Positions 7,671-19,600 of a stretch of 26,509 nt of DNA are shown piece after piece. The position numbers were made by a program, and so were the translations under genes. Source of the DNA: JAIEPT01 sp038217425. Lineage in GTDB: Bacteria > Planctomycetota > Planctomycetia > Gemmatales > Gemmataceae. Under the pieces are notes generated by a model. The model was not told where the DNA came from and did no database searches. It worked only from the letters and a program-made list of their open reading frames with translations. Position 1 is the first letter of the stretch, and each line of letters begins with the position of its first letter. The stretch is from contig JBBQPM010000093.1 in NCBI GenBank assembly GCA_038217425.1, positions 1 through 26,509 of the forward strand. Reading direction: 5' to 3'.

Positions 7671-8375
7671 TCAGCGGACAATCCCCGGCGTTTTGGCCGC
7701 GTCCCCGGCAGTCGTTTGACCTGATTCGGCAATCAATATGGTCGCGCTCACCAGCAGCACCCACGAGGGAAAGAGCAACGCAATCCAGGCGAAATCCGTA
7801 ATCGCCAGCAGCAACGCCACGCCGACCGCAAAGCCGATGAAGGCCAGCCAGCGCGGCAGGAAAGCCGTGCGAAGCCCAATGGAGGAGGTCACGAACATGA
7901 ACACCGCCGCCATTTTGACGGCGTAGGTATTCATAAGCGTGTAGCAAAGTCTGCGACCGAACGCATAGGTCTCGCTTTGAGCGAGTACGCGTCCCTCGGT
8001 TGCGAGGCTCTCCAGCAACGCCCCGGCGACGGCGGCCATCGCGAACAACATCGCCACGAACAGCAACCCGCTCCCCAGAAACACCGTCGCGAAGAACCGA
8101 TCCTCGCGCAAGCCGATGCGATTGCGCAATACCGCCATGAACCAGAGAAAGGCGATCCCCGTGAGTGGAATCAGATTCAATGCCGCGCGGACCGAATTCC
8201 GAAACCCGGCATCGGCAAGCCATTCGCCCGGATCCGTCGGATCGGCCGGGACCGCGAGCCGGATCAGCACCAGACAGACGATGAACAGCAGGGAAAAGAG
8301 GATACCGCTGATGGCTACCATGCGCGGGGGCGCCGGGGGTTGGGCAGGTGCGGCCGGCATCGGCAGATCAGGCAT
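7671..8375 (-). CDS. conserved six-helix membrane protein of unknown function
   Basis: The product is 234 residues. A short Pro/Ala-rich cytoplasmic start (MPDLPMPAAPAQPPAPPR) is followed by about six hydrophobic helices (ISGILFSLLFIVCLVLIRLA; ALNLIPLTGIAFLWFMAVL; VFLGSGLLFVAMLFAMAAVA; AVKMAAVFMFVTSSIG; WLAFIGFAVGVALLLAITD; WIALLFPSWVLLVSATILIA). The motif EDRFFATVFLGSGLLFVAML is characteristic of a widespread unnamed membrane family, also seen in actinobacteria by recollection. ATG8375 has AAGGA at good spacing, and an upstream TTG at 8393 is less likely. The next gene upstream encodes the 49-residue protein, and the DUF2254 gene follows 56 bases downstream, so this may be part of a minus-strand operon headed by the GH63-like gene. 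No biochemical role can be read from it. Confidence 0.8.
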   Translation of the reverse strand: MPDLPMPAAPAQPPAPPRMVAISGILFSLLFIVCLVLIRLAVPADPTDPGEWLADAGFRNSVRAALNLIPLTGIAFLWFMAVLRNRIGLREDRFFATVFLGSGLLFVAMLFAMAAVAGALLESLATEGRVLAQSETYAFGRRLCYTLMNTYAVKMAAVFMFVTSSIGLRTAFLPRWLAFIGFAVGVALLLAITDFAWIALLFPSWVLLVSATILIAESGQTTAGDAAKTPGIVR

Positions 8376-8415
8376 CCGGGTGATTCCTTGCAAAGAAGCG
8401 TGGACGTGAAAGAAA

Positions 8416-8565
8416 CTAGGGTGATCGCAAGGAGCCCTTGCCGCGTTCGCGCAACGCTTTCTCTTTCTCGAATCGGCTCTCGGCAGACGCCAGGGGCCGA
8501 GCCGGGTGATAGGGGTCCGTCGTTTGCCAGAACTCCGGCTCCAATATTCGATTTGAGCCAGCCAT
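8416..8565 (-). CDS. 49-residue hypothetical protein, coupled to the GH63-like gene
   Basis: This short frame begins MAGSNRILEPEFWQTTDPYH, continues with HPARPLASAESRFEKEKALR, and ends at a TAG at 8416-8418. It is charged, with no signal peptide or membrane segment. Its ATG is 8 bases after the stop of the GH63-like gene, and its AGGAG ribosome site overlaps that TAG stop codon, a strong sign of translational coupling and of a real gene. The last half (about 29-45) may be a short amphipathic helix rich in Lys, Glu and Arg. I recognise no family. Possible roles include a small partner of the upstream glucosidase, but this is inference from position only. Confidence 0.6.
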   Translation of the reverse strand: MAGSNRILEPEFWQTTDPYHPARPLASAESRFEKEKALRERGKGSLRSP

Positions 8566-8573
8566 GAAATCTC

Positions 8574-11309
<2,736 letters not shown>

Positions 11310-11377
11310 GCGTGTTTTCCTCGTCACGAACCGAATGAATGCGGCCTGCTACGCAAATTGAGACATCGGATTTTCAG

Positions 11378-11438
11378 TCCGAGCCGGAAGCGTGAGTAAC
11401 GGACCCGCGAAAATCGTCGCTCACGCTTCCGGCTCGGA
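11378..11438. repeat. palindromic repeat, family A, imperfect copy
   Basis: The arm TCCGAGCCGGAAGCGTGAG (11378-11396) is mirrored by its exact complement at 11420-11438; beyond 19 bases the arms diverge (TAACGGA against CGACGA). The same core forms a perfect palindrome at 16536-16597. This copy lies 66 bases downstream of the stop of the protease-SirB1 gene. The 195-base gap between that gene and the GH63-like gene holds nothing else I can identify. Confidence 0.85.
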
Positions 11439-11504
11439 AAGGCGACGTCTCATGGTTGATCGCGTGCGGAATAAGAAGTGACCAACATCGCGATTCCGCA
11501 GGAA

Positions 11505-13694
11505 TCAATCATCCTGCAGCAATCGCTTCATCTCGCGCACGCGGTCCAGGTCGACGTTCGGATCTTGCACGTTCTGCAGCAAATAGTTGCAGTCCGCCAG
11601 CGCCTCCGGCCGACGTCCCGCCTGATATCGAAACACCGCGCGGATCCAGCGATCTTCATGCGCGGACGGATCCACGGTCACGATGCCGTCGAGATACCGT
11701 AGCACGCTCTCGGAGTCCTTATCGCGCTCGGCCAAGTTGATCAGATTGTGCAGCATCCGCGTCAGGATCGCCTTGTTCGTCACCGCGGTCAGATCCTTCT
11801 CGCGCAGGGCCCGGCCCGTGATGTTCAGCACCTTCTTCTCCGCGTCTTCGCGCGAGATCTTCTTGCCCCCCTCGTAGACGTCGATAATCTGCGGCTCCCC
11901 CTTCTTCGGGTCGTGGCGCACCACGAAATGTCCCGGCAGCGGCAAGCCCACCACCGTGAGCTTCAGGCGTTTGGCGAGTTCCATGTACAGCACCGACAGC
12001 GTGATCGGCAAGCCCTCGCGGTCGTCGATCACTTCGTTCAAGTAACTGTTCGAACGGGCGTAGTAGTCGGCCCGGCTGCCGTGAAAGCCACGCTCCTGGA
12101 ACATGAACTTCGTGAGCGCCTCGATGCGCTCCGTCTCGCTGGCTTTTTTCGGCAACTTCGCCTCGATCTCCTTGGCCAGGCGATCGACTTCCTTCAGGTA
12201 CACTTCCGGGTCGAGTTCCTCGTTGTCGATCTTGGCAATGACGAGCGCGGCGTGCAGGAGGTTGATCGCCTTCTCGTTCTTGGTGAGCTTCGCCAGTTCC
12301 GCGAGGCAATCCTCATGATGGAGCCGTTGGGCGAACCTGCGCAAACTCTCGGCCTGTCGCTCGAGTTCCTTGGCCCGTTCGCGCATCAGATTCATGCTGG
12401 CAGCGGGGGCCTTGAGGAACGGGTCGACCGAGTTTATCTTGTCCGCCGGAAGCTCGGCGATCGACTTCTTGATCGCCTTGAGGACGGCGTCGGGCGTCTG
12501 ACCCAGGTCGAGATTGACGCCGACCTGGAGCTTCTTGTACTCGGCCACGGTTTGGCGGAACTTGGCCAGGCCCCAGGCGGAGCCGAAATACTCGGGATCC
12601 TTCACCTCGTAGACTTCTTTGCCGTTGCAGTAGCAGACGAGGCGGTCCTTCTCGCAGCGGACTTTGAGGGTGTTCCATTCGCCGGGAGAATAGAGTGCGA
12701 AGGGTTCGTCGCGGAGGATTTTCCAGGAGAAAACATCAGGGCCGTTGAAACGAGTGAGCCGAAGCTTGCCGCCGCTGGGATAGAAGCCGAAGTGATGATC
12801 GTCGTCGGCGCCGGCGAAGATGAGCCCGGCGGCGCCCTTCTCATCGTCGAGTTTGACCATAACGCTCGATTCGTAGGGCATTTCTTTAGGGACGGGGCGT
12901 TGCGAGAAGCACAGGGTGCGACCGCCGAACCCGCCGCCTACTCCGTCCGCGAGGATGCGACCCTGGCGTTGCCGCCAACGCCCGGCGTACGCGGTGCGCC
13001 ATTCGGATTTGTCGAGGGCGCCGAGGGTCACCCAGCTTTCCATCGGGATCGGGTTGGGCTTGGCGATGAGCTTTTGCAGCGAGGCGATCGGCACGGCGAA
13101 GCCGAGGTTAGGCGTGATCAGCGATTTCATGGTGACGACGCCGACCACTTTGCCCGTCATATCGAGGACGGGCCCGCCGCTGTTGCCTTGTTCGACGGGC
13201 ATGGCGATCTGCAGCATGTCGATCGATTCGACTTCGCGTTTGCCAGAGAGGACGCCGGCGACGACGCTGTACTTGAGCCCCTGCGGATGGCCGATGGCGA
13301 CGATGGGCTGACCGGTGCGGATCTCCTTGTCCGCGAGGACGAGCGGTTTGAGATTCTTGGCGTCGATGCGAACGATGGCGAGATCAAGGCTGCGATCGGA
13401 GGCGTGGACGACGGTCGCTTCCTTCTTGGTTCCGTCGGGGAGCAGCACAGTGATGGGCCGCGCGTCGCCGATGACATGGAGATTGGTGGCGATGAGTCCG
13501 TCGGCGGAGATGACGAAGCCGGTGCCGAGGCCTTGCTGTTTGCCGTCACGGCCGGTGTAGAGGATGACGACGATGGAGGGTTTGGCATCCTCGGCGAGTT
13601 GCTCGACATTCTTGGCGTCGGCGATTTTTAGTTCTTGCGCTTCGAGAGGAAGGGAGAAAAGTGCGAGGAGGGGGAGTGCAAGCCAACGAGCCAT
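11505..13694 (-). CDS. exported trypsin-like protease fused to lectin-like and SirB1/transglutaminase-like domains
   Basis: The product is 729 residues. Signal peptide MARWLALPLLALFSLPLEA is followed by an HtrA/trypsin-type serine protease (25-215) with a complete triad: H73 in TNLHVIGDA, D104 in DRSLDLAIV and S172 in QGNSGGPV. No PDZ domain follows. Residues about 235-395 look like a concanavalin/DUF1080-type sandwich (GEWNTLKVRCEKDRLVCYCN, then GKEVYEVKD). Residues about 440-620 match the SirB1/YchA transglutaminase-like family (EALTKFMFQERGF, DDREGLPITLSVLYMELAKR, GLPLPGHFVVRHDP). Residues 635-725 resemble a TPR tail (EDRWIRAVFRYQAGRRPEAL). I see no Cys in the segment leading into the conserved REGLPITL, so the SirB1 part may be non-catalytic. 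GGAG sits before ATG13694. It probably acts in the periplasm; its targets are unknown. Confidence 0.88.
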   Translation of the reverse strand: MARWLALPLLALFSLPLEAQELKIADAKNVEQLAEDAKPSIVVILYTGRDGKQQGLGTGFVISADGLIATNLHVIGDARPITVLLPDGTKKEATVVHASDRSLDLAIVRIDAKNLKPLVLADKEIRTGQPIVAIGHPQGLKYSVVAGVLSGKREVESIDMLQIAMPVEQGNSGGPVLDMTGKVVGVVTMKSLITPNLGFAVPIASLQKLIAKPNPIPMESWVTLGALDKSEWRTAYAGRWRQRQGRILADGVGGGFGGRTLCFSQRPVPKEMPYESSVMVKLDDEKGAAGLIFAGADDDHHFGFYPSGGKLRLTRFNGPDVFSWKILRDEPFALYSPGEWNTLKVRCEKDRLVCYCNGKEVYEVKDPEYFGSAWGLAKFRQTVAEYKKLQVGVNLDLGQTPDAVLKAIKKSIAELPADKINSVDPFLKAPAASMNLMRERAKELERQAESLRRFAQRLHHEDCLAELAKLTKNEKAINLLHAALVIAKIDNEELDPEVYLKEVDRLAKEIEAKLPKKASETERIEALTKFMFQERGFHGSRADYYARSNSYLNEVIDDREGLPITLSVLYMELAKRLKLTVVGLPLPGHFVVRHDPKKGEPQIIDVYEGGKKISREDAEKKVLNITGRALREKDLTAVTNKAILTRMLHNLINLAERDKDSESVLRYLDGIVTVDPSAHEDRWIRAVFRYQAGRRPEALADCNYLLQNVQDPNVDLDRVREMKRLLQDD

Positions 13695-13832
13695 GAGAGA
13701 CTCCGGGAAGTAGGTGGGAAGGGCTAAAGTGCAGTCTACGCCATCGAGGCGGAGAATGAAATCCGTGTGGAGATTTATTACGACGATTTGTCGGCTTTGT
13801 CTTGGGACGTCTTAACGTGGCTGAGCCGCAAC

Positions 13833-13893
13833 CGTAGGGCAAGCGGTCTCGCTTGCTCATTCCGCAAAGGCAAGCGAGGCCGCTTACCCTACG
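13833..13893. repeat. palindromic repeat, family C
   Basis: The 24-base arm starting CGTAGGGCAAGCGG (13833-13856) is mirrored at 13870-13893 with 2 mismatches around a 13-base loop. The arms differ from families A and B. It lies beyond the terminator of the proline-rich gene, so it is not needed to end that transcript. It looks like a REP/MITE-like palindrome; only one copy is in the window. Confidence 0.8.
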
Positions 13894-13980
13894 AATCTAC
13901 GGCATCGCTTCCTCGAGAGTTGCGGAGAAGACAGAAGGAGAAACTCAGCGGCGAGGGTCGTCTGCGGAACTGAGGGGCGT

Positions 13981-14018
13981 GAAAAAGAAGAAGGCCCACG
14001 GATTGGGGTCCGTGGGCC
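13981..14018 (-). terminator. rho-independent terminator of the proline-rich HEAT gene
   Basis: On the minus strand a 10-base perfect stem (GGCCCACGGA with TCCGTGGGCC, 6-base loop) is followed at once by the T-rich run TTCTTCTTTTTC. It starts 18 bases after the TGA at 14037-14039. This is the clearest intrinsic terminator in the window. Confidence 0.85.
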
Positions 14019-14036
14019 TCGCGGCAAAGGGGAAAC

Positions 14037-16355
14037 TCACTTGGCGATGCCGAGTCGATTGCAGGCGTAATCGACTTCCTGCCTGACGCGGGGATCGCCA
14101 TCCTGACGGAAGAATTGGAGCAGCTTGGTCGTGTACTCCCTGCCGAGGTTCATTCGGCAGAGGTTGTTGACGCAGGCGGCACGGACGGACGAGGCGGGAT
14201 CTTTCTGGCCGGCGTGGGTCAGCGCCTGGACGGCCTGGGGCGTTTGCTGCGGATCGAAGCCGGCGAGGCTGTTGGCCGCCCATTCGCGTTCGCCGGGCGA
14301 GGCCGATTCGCTGAGGACTTTCAGGTACTGGCCCAAATACTGAGCCCCGGCCGGGCCGTAGGCGGCCATCTTGGCGGCGGCCGGGATTCTTCGCTCCATG
14401 GCGTTGTTAAACGTCGGCGCCTGGGTCGAGTACGAGGCGGGCTGGATCGGCAGCGGCGCGGGCATCGGCATCGGGCCGGCGCCGGTCGGCTGCATCGGCA
14501 TCATGCCGTATCCGGGCATTGGCGGCTGCATCATGCCGTAGCCCGCGGGCGGCGGCTGCATCATGCCGTAGCCGGGCATCTGCATCGGCATTTGGCCGTA
14601 GCCCGGCATGGGGCCGCGCTGCATCATCATGGCCATTGCTTGCATCTGCTCGGGCGACATCGGCGGCGTGAAGGCGTTCAGCGCCGGAGACGGGCCCGTG
14701 GGCGACGGCGACGGCACGGTGAAGGCGTTGATCAGGTTCTGATTCGGCATGGTGTTCGGTTGGGGCGCCTGCGGAATCTGCATCGGAGGTTGCGGCGCCC
14801 GCAAGGGATGCGGCACGGTGGCGATCGGCACGGGGATGAACGCGACCTTGCCGCCGAGTCCGCCGTACGCCGCCACTGCGGAGTTGGCGCCGATCGGCCA
14901 GGGCTGCTTCGTCCCCATCGCCACCGACGGCGGCGGCGGTTCCGTCGGCATCGTCGAGGTAGGTTGGTGCTGCGACGCCTGGCCGCGGTGGTCGAATATC
15001 CGATTCAAAAGCGCCGCGTGTTGCTTGGGCGCGCCGCTGCCGATACTGCCGCCGGGCTGTGTCCCCATTTCCGGTTCACACGGAATTCGCTCGCCGGTGT
15101 CGTTGCGGACGCACACTTCGCAGTTGGAAGGCATCGTCGGCGGGAAGACCGGAGCCGGGCTTACCGTCGCCAGCGGCATGGGGGGCGTGGATCCGCTCGG
15201 CTGGGTCGAGAGACGCTGGAGGGGCGGCTCCATCGGCGTCGAGATCTGCAGCGGCGCCGGGGCGCTGCTGAGCGAACCGGGCATGCCGGGGAGCTTTCCT
15301 TCCACCAATTGAATCGGCGCGGTCGGCGCCGTGCCGTGCCGCGGCAGCATCACCGGCGACAGCTGAGTCTGGATGTAAATTGTTTCCGGCTGCGGAGTGG
15401 GCGCCGGCGGGATAAACGTCACCTCCGGCCCTGGCTGGGCCATCAGCGGCTGCGTGATCTTCGGGAGCACCGGCGGCGGCCCCCCCTTCGGCTCCCCGAC
15501 GTCGATGATTTGCGGCGGCGGCACGTAGATCTGCGCCGGCGCGGGGGGCGCGGCATTCGGTATCGGCATGCGCGGCACGAACATCGGCGGCGCTTCCGAT
15601 TTCGCCGTCGGCAACATCACCACCGGCGTCGACGAACTCTGCGGGATCGGACGGAAACTGGGCGGCGGAGCCTGCGCCATCAGCATCGGCGGCGGAGCCA
15701 CCGTCTTCACCTGCGGCGTTGCCGATGCCGTGTCGAATACCACGCCCGGCGGAATCGGCGTCCCCACCGGCGGGACCCGCGAACTCCCCCAGTGCACGAT
15801 CTGCAGCGGCGCGTCGTCCAGACCCGTCCCCGCAGGGCCGTCCGGAGTCAGCGTCATCAGCTCGCCCGTCTTGACGTTTTCCACGATCTGATGCGCCTTG
15901 CGCTCTGCCGACATCCAGCTATGCTTCACCCGGCACGGCGTCTCCTGCCCTTCGATATTCATGGTGAAGATCGGCGCCGGCGTCTTCACCGTTTGACGGG
16001 TGTCAAACACCACGCCCGGCGGCATCGGCGAGCCGGCGGGGGGGACGCGCGACGTGCCCCAGTGCAATATCTTCAGCGGCACCCCGTCCAGCGTCGAGCC
16101 CGCGGGCCCGTCCGGGACGAGGGTCATGAACTCGCCCGTCTTGACATTCTCGACAATCTGGTTCGTCGTGCCGTCCTTGGTCTTCCAGGTATGTTTGACC
16201 CGGCACGAAGCGTTGGCGCCATCCACGTCAAGCTGGAAGATAGCGTCCGCGGGGGCGCTCGGCGATTGGCCCCAGCTCAGCCAGGTCAGGCTTACGCCGA
16301 TTCCCGCCGACATTAAGGCGACCGCGACCGCTCGTTTCCACAACGACCGTACCAT
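14037..16355 (-). CDS. exported proline-rich protein with a tandem N-terminal duplication and C-terminal HEAT-like domain
   Basis: The product is 772 residues. ATG16355 is preferred: GGAGG lies 7 bases upstream, whereas ATG16361 would abut it. An N-terminal hydrophobic segment (AVAVALMSAGIGVSLTWLSW) is a signal peptide or anchor. Residues 39-118 and 129-208 are two copies of one domain, exactly 90 residues apart, each with CRVKH-W, HQIVENVKTGE or NQIVENVKTGE, LMTL-PDGPAG, HWG-SRVPP and PPGVVFD. Residues about 210-650 are Pro/Ala/Gln-rich and probably disordered, with PGYGMM/PPPAGYGMM repeats near 575-620. The last 115 residues (REWAANSLAGFDPQ, SSVRAACVNNLCRM, DPRVRQEVDYACNRL) form alpha-helical HEAT-like repeats. 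I know no named family for the duplicated domain. It is followed by a strong terminator and preceded by the VWA gene. A structural or scaffolding envelope role is a guess. Confidence 0.85.
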   Translation of the reverse strand: MVRSLWKRAVAVALMSAGIGVSLTWLSWGQSPSAPADAIFQLDVDGANASCRVKHTWKTKDGTTNQIVENVKTGEFMTLVPDGPAGSTLDGVPLKILHWGTSRVPPAGSPMPPGVVFDTRQTVKTPAPIFTMNIEGQETPCRVKHSWMSAERKAHQIVENVKTGELMTLTPDGPAGTGLDDAPLQIVHWGSSRVPPVGTPIPPGVVFDTASATPQVKTVAPPPMLMAQAPPPSFRPIPQSSSTPVVMLPTAKSEAPPMFVPRMPIPNAAPPAPAQIYVPPPQIIDVGEPKGGPPPVLPKITQPLMAQPGPEVTFIPPAPTPQPETIYIQTQLSPVMLPRHGTAPTAPIQLVEGKLPGMPGSLSSAPAPLQISTPMEPPLQRLSTQPSGSTPPMPLATVSPAPVFPPTMPSNCEVCVRNDTGERIPCEPEMGTQPGGSIGSGAPKQHAALLNRIFDHRGQASQHQPTSTMPTEPPPPSVAMGTKQPWPIGANSAVAAYGGLGGKVAFIPVPIATVPHPLRAPQPPMQIPQAPQPNTMPNQNLINAFTVPSPSPTGPSPALNAFTPPMSPEQMQAMAMMMQRGPMPGYGQMPMQMPGYGMMQPPPAGYGMMQPPMPGYGMMPMQPTGAGPMPMPAPLPIQPASYSTQAPTFNNAMERRIPAAAKMAAYGPAGAQYLGQYLKVLSESASPGEREWAANSLAGFDPQQTPQAVQALTHAGQKDPASSVRAACVNNLCRMNLGREYTTKLLQFFRQDGDPRVRQEVDYACNRLGIAK
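15732..16241 (-). repeat. intragenic tandem duplication, 270-base period
   Basis: The two 240-base units (16002-16241 and 15732-15971) encode the repeated domain of the proline-rich protein with no gaps between copies in protein alignment. Long blocks such as ATCGTGGAAAACGTCAAGAC (minus strand) are nearly identical, while other codons have diverged, so the duplication is not recent. Confidence 0.85.
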
Positions 16356-16535
16356 GAACATCCCTCCGCACGCAGGAGCCGAGATCGATAAATCCGGCGG
16401 CTTGTACCACCTTTATCGGCTCTGCGGAGAAGGAGCATAAACTCGACTTTGCGGATTGTGCGGCTTCTTCGGCGGCAGGCCGGAAGCTGGGAAGAAAGGG
16501 AAGACTTTGCCGACGGGAGATCGAAAATATAACGC

Positions 16536-16597
16536 TTCCGAGCCGGAAGCGTGAGCGACGGCCAAACATGACCGTCGCTCACGCTTCCGGCTCGGAA
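16536..16597. repeat. palindromic repeat, family A, perfect 26-base arms
   Basis: The arm from 16536 to 16561 (TTCCGAGCCGGAAGCGTGAG and CGACGG) is repeated as its exact reverse complement at 16572-16597 around a 10-base loop. It starts 19 bases after the stop of the VWA gene, so the transcript would form a very stable hairpin there, but there is no T-run for an intrinsic terminator. It shares a 19-base core with the copy at 11378-11438. The 261-base gap between the VWA and proline-rich genes holds nothing else recognisable apart from the ribosome site of the latter. Confidence 0.95.
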
Positions 16598-16616
16598 AGA
16601 AAGATACCCGCCGACT

Positions 16617-19600
16617 TTACCGTCCGCCGGGGATCGACGCGAGGTTGCTGCGGCGCGAGGCGCCGGCGGCGTTGCTGAAGAACGGTTGGAAGACCATACG
16701 CAGGTCGCGGTTCTCGGCCGAGCCGTGCACTTGCGTCGTCAGGTTGACGCCCGCCTGGTTCGCGGTCGGCGACAAGACCGACTGGAACGTCGGCTCCGAC
16801 TTCCCGGTCGACTTGGTCGGACTGGAGTACGTCGCGGCGCCCGGCGAACGCGTGCCGCCGCTGGAAACCTTGGCCATCGAGTAATTCCCGAACGCCATGT
16901 TCCGAAGGTCCGAGATGGCGCTTGAGCGTACTTCCTCGTCCTTCTGGGTCCGCTTCTTCTGCAAGTTCGCCGGCGAAACGACCGCGACTTCCGTTCGGCG
17001 GCCCTCCGCGAGCACAAACGTGATGCCGTTGGCTTTCTCGTCGAGGCGGACGCTCTCGATCCGTTTGCGTTCCTGGGCGGTTCCCTGATTCTCCGTGATG
17101 ATGAGCGTCGCCTTGTTGCCGAGCGGCTTGCCCCACAACCGGCGCACGCTGATCTCGTACTTGCCCGCGAAGGCCTGCGAGGCCTGGTACGAAATCTTTT
17201 GGAAATTATTCAGGTCCGTGCCGATCTGGATGCCGCCGCCGGAAGTCTGCTTCTGCTGGCTGGAACAGACGCTGCCGCACGGTTCCTTCACGAGCAGATC
17301 GAGTTCGGACAGCTCCTTGCCGGCGTTTTCCCAGGTGAGCTGCACGACGAGATCCCGACGGGTGAGCGTCTGCAGGGCCTGGCGCAGCTTGTCGGCTTCG
17401 TCGGTCTTGTTTTCCTTACGGAGCGTGGAGGCGAGCGAGTTCAGCCGATTGCGGGCTTGCTTTTGCAGATCGTCCTGGCCGACGACCCAATCTTTATTGA
17501 GGAGTTGGCCGACGGCCCATTTCATGGCTTCGCCGTCCTGTCCTTGCTCGGCGTAAACCAGGGCGCTGGCGTACGTCTGGGCGAGGTTGGGTTCCAGGAG
17601 CGCCGCCTGTTTGCAGAAGGCCAGGGCGCGATCCCATTGTTTGTTGTCAGCCAAGGCGCTGGCGGCCTGAAGGAAGCCTTGAGCGTCCTCCGGATCGAGC
17701 GCGGCGGCGGAAAGCTTGGCGCGGCGCACTTCCTCGGCGTCGCCCGCCGACTGCTCCAGTGCAATCGCAAGCGCCTGGTAAACCCAGGGACGAACGACCA
17801 CGCCGTGACGCAGGTTCGCTTTGAGGAACTCGGCCGCATGCAGCGGTTCGTTGGCGTCGAAGAGGAACTCGGCGGCGGCGACGACGTGGGCGACGGTGAT
17901 GCCCCCTTGATTGAACGCCTCGTTCCAGACCTTGGTCGGGTCGAGCTGGAGATTCTTGGCGATCGCCTCCTTGTTCACCGGCGCGGCGACCGCTTGCGGG
18001 TTCTTGATATTGACGCCCCCCTTGGGATCGTTCTTGGCGAAGCCGACGGGGTTGGGATCGAGTTTGCCTTTCGGGTTATTGAAGGTCAGGGCCAGCGGGT
18101 CGCGCTGTTTGCCGCCCAGAAGGCCGCCGGTGATGCTGGTATGCAGCCGGGAAGGCGCCCGGACGATGAGTGCCAGGGCGGGGGGGAAGAATTCGATGGT
18201 ATTGACCTTCTGCAATTCTTCGGGCGTCGGTACGCCGGGCGTGGCGGGGCCAGTCGGCTGGCCGGGGAAAGCACCCGGGGCGCCTGGCTGCATGGGGAAC
18301 GGCTGGAACGGGCTAAAGGGCGAGGGCGCCAGCTGGAAAGGATTCTGCTGCTGCGTGACGAACCATTCGCCCGGCGCCACGACCCGCGTGATGGTGTCGA
18401 TGAGCGTCTGCGCCTGCGTCGCCCCGAGCGCTCCGAGCGAGCCGTTAAAGCCCCCCGCGAAACTAGCGTTGGGGTTGATCGGCTGTTGTTGCTGCATCAT
18501 GCCGAAACCTTGTCCGAACTGCTGTCCAAATTGTTGCCCGAACTGTTGACCGAACGGTTGTCCAAACTGTTGCCCGAACTGTTGACCGAACTGCTGCCCG
18601 AAGGGACCGCCGAATTGTTGCCCGAATTGTTGCCCGAACTGTTGACCGAACTGTTGCCCAATCTGCTGACCGATCATCTGCTGGCCGCCTTGCTGCACGT
18701 TGGGCTGGCTGATCGGGATCACGAGATCGCCCACGGGATAGACGCGCAGCACGCGGTCGCGCACCATGTTGTTGATGGTCGTGACCTCGATGAACTCCCG
18801 GCGAATCAGGTAGGTGCCGTTAAACTGCGGCAACTGCGAGAGGATTAACTTGAGCGCGGTCCCCATGCTCATTTCTTCGGGAATCTTGGGGAACACGATC
18901 TTCGATTCCATGATCGGGGGCTGATCGTCGGGCGCCTCGGCCTTGAACGCGGCAGAGTCGACCAGGATCGAAAGTTCCTTCCCCTTGGCCTTGAACATTT
19001 CGTGGAAGAGATCCAGGGCATCCTTCAAAGTCAGGTTGTCGATGGCGCTGAGATTGGTGGTCTTGATCTTCTCGGTCAGAAGCTTGGCGATGCTGTTGGC
19101 CGAGCGCCGGCCCTCTTCATCGTCGGGCAGGGCCGAGACTTCGTACTTTTCTTTCCGCAGTTTGGAGATCGCCTTCCAGGTGACTAGCGGCGGGAAATAG
19201 ATGCCGGGCTCGTCGGAGAAGGGGACGAACGATTTTTCGACGGAGAGCATGACGTCGAGGAAACTCCGTTCACGCGCCATCTTGAGATCTTCCGCCTTCT
19301 GCAAATGGTAGGTCGCCAGCGTCTGATCGTACATGATGCGCGAGGCGAGCGGGATCGGCATGTTTTTCAGCTTGGCTTCGATCTGCAACTGGTAGAGTTG
19401 GGCGATGAGTTCGGACTTCTTGGCCTCTTCGAAACGTGCCACGGCCATCATTTCGCGGTAGACGCGGAAGCGGCGCTCGACCTGGTCCTGGAAATTGGCG
19501 AGATTCTGCTCGCGATCTTTCTCAGCCTGGTGCTGCGCGACGACGAGGTTCACCTCGTTCTTGTTGATTTTTAAGGCCCGAGCATCGGTCACCATTTGCT

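Larger units (their letters stand above)
13695..14036. other. intergenic region with palindromic repeat and terminator
   Basis: This 342-base gap lies between two minus-strand genes. It contains an intrinsic terminator for the upstream proline-rich gene (13981-14018) and a 61-base imperfect palindrome (13833-13893). The remaining 140 bases before ATG13694 should include the promoter of the protease gene, but I cannot point to convincing -35/-10 boxes. No coding frame with family character was seen. Confidence 0.7.

Noticed and set aside
6292..8223. A single 643-codon minus-strand frame as one gene.
   Set aside because: Only the part from 7614 has DUF2254 character; the upstream part overlaps the membrane protein gene at 7671-8375 in another frame and looks like random GC-rich translation.
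14115..16316. A 733-codon plus-strand frame (and similar long frames at 11748-13631, 17199-18848 and 19596-21398).
   Set aside because: Each is antisense to a well-supported gene, is rich in Arg/His/Gly or similar biased residues, and has no family motif; typical shadow frames of GC-rich genes.
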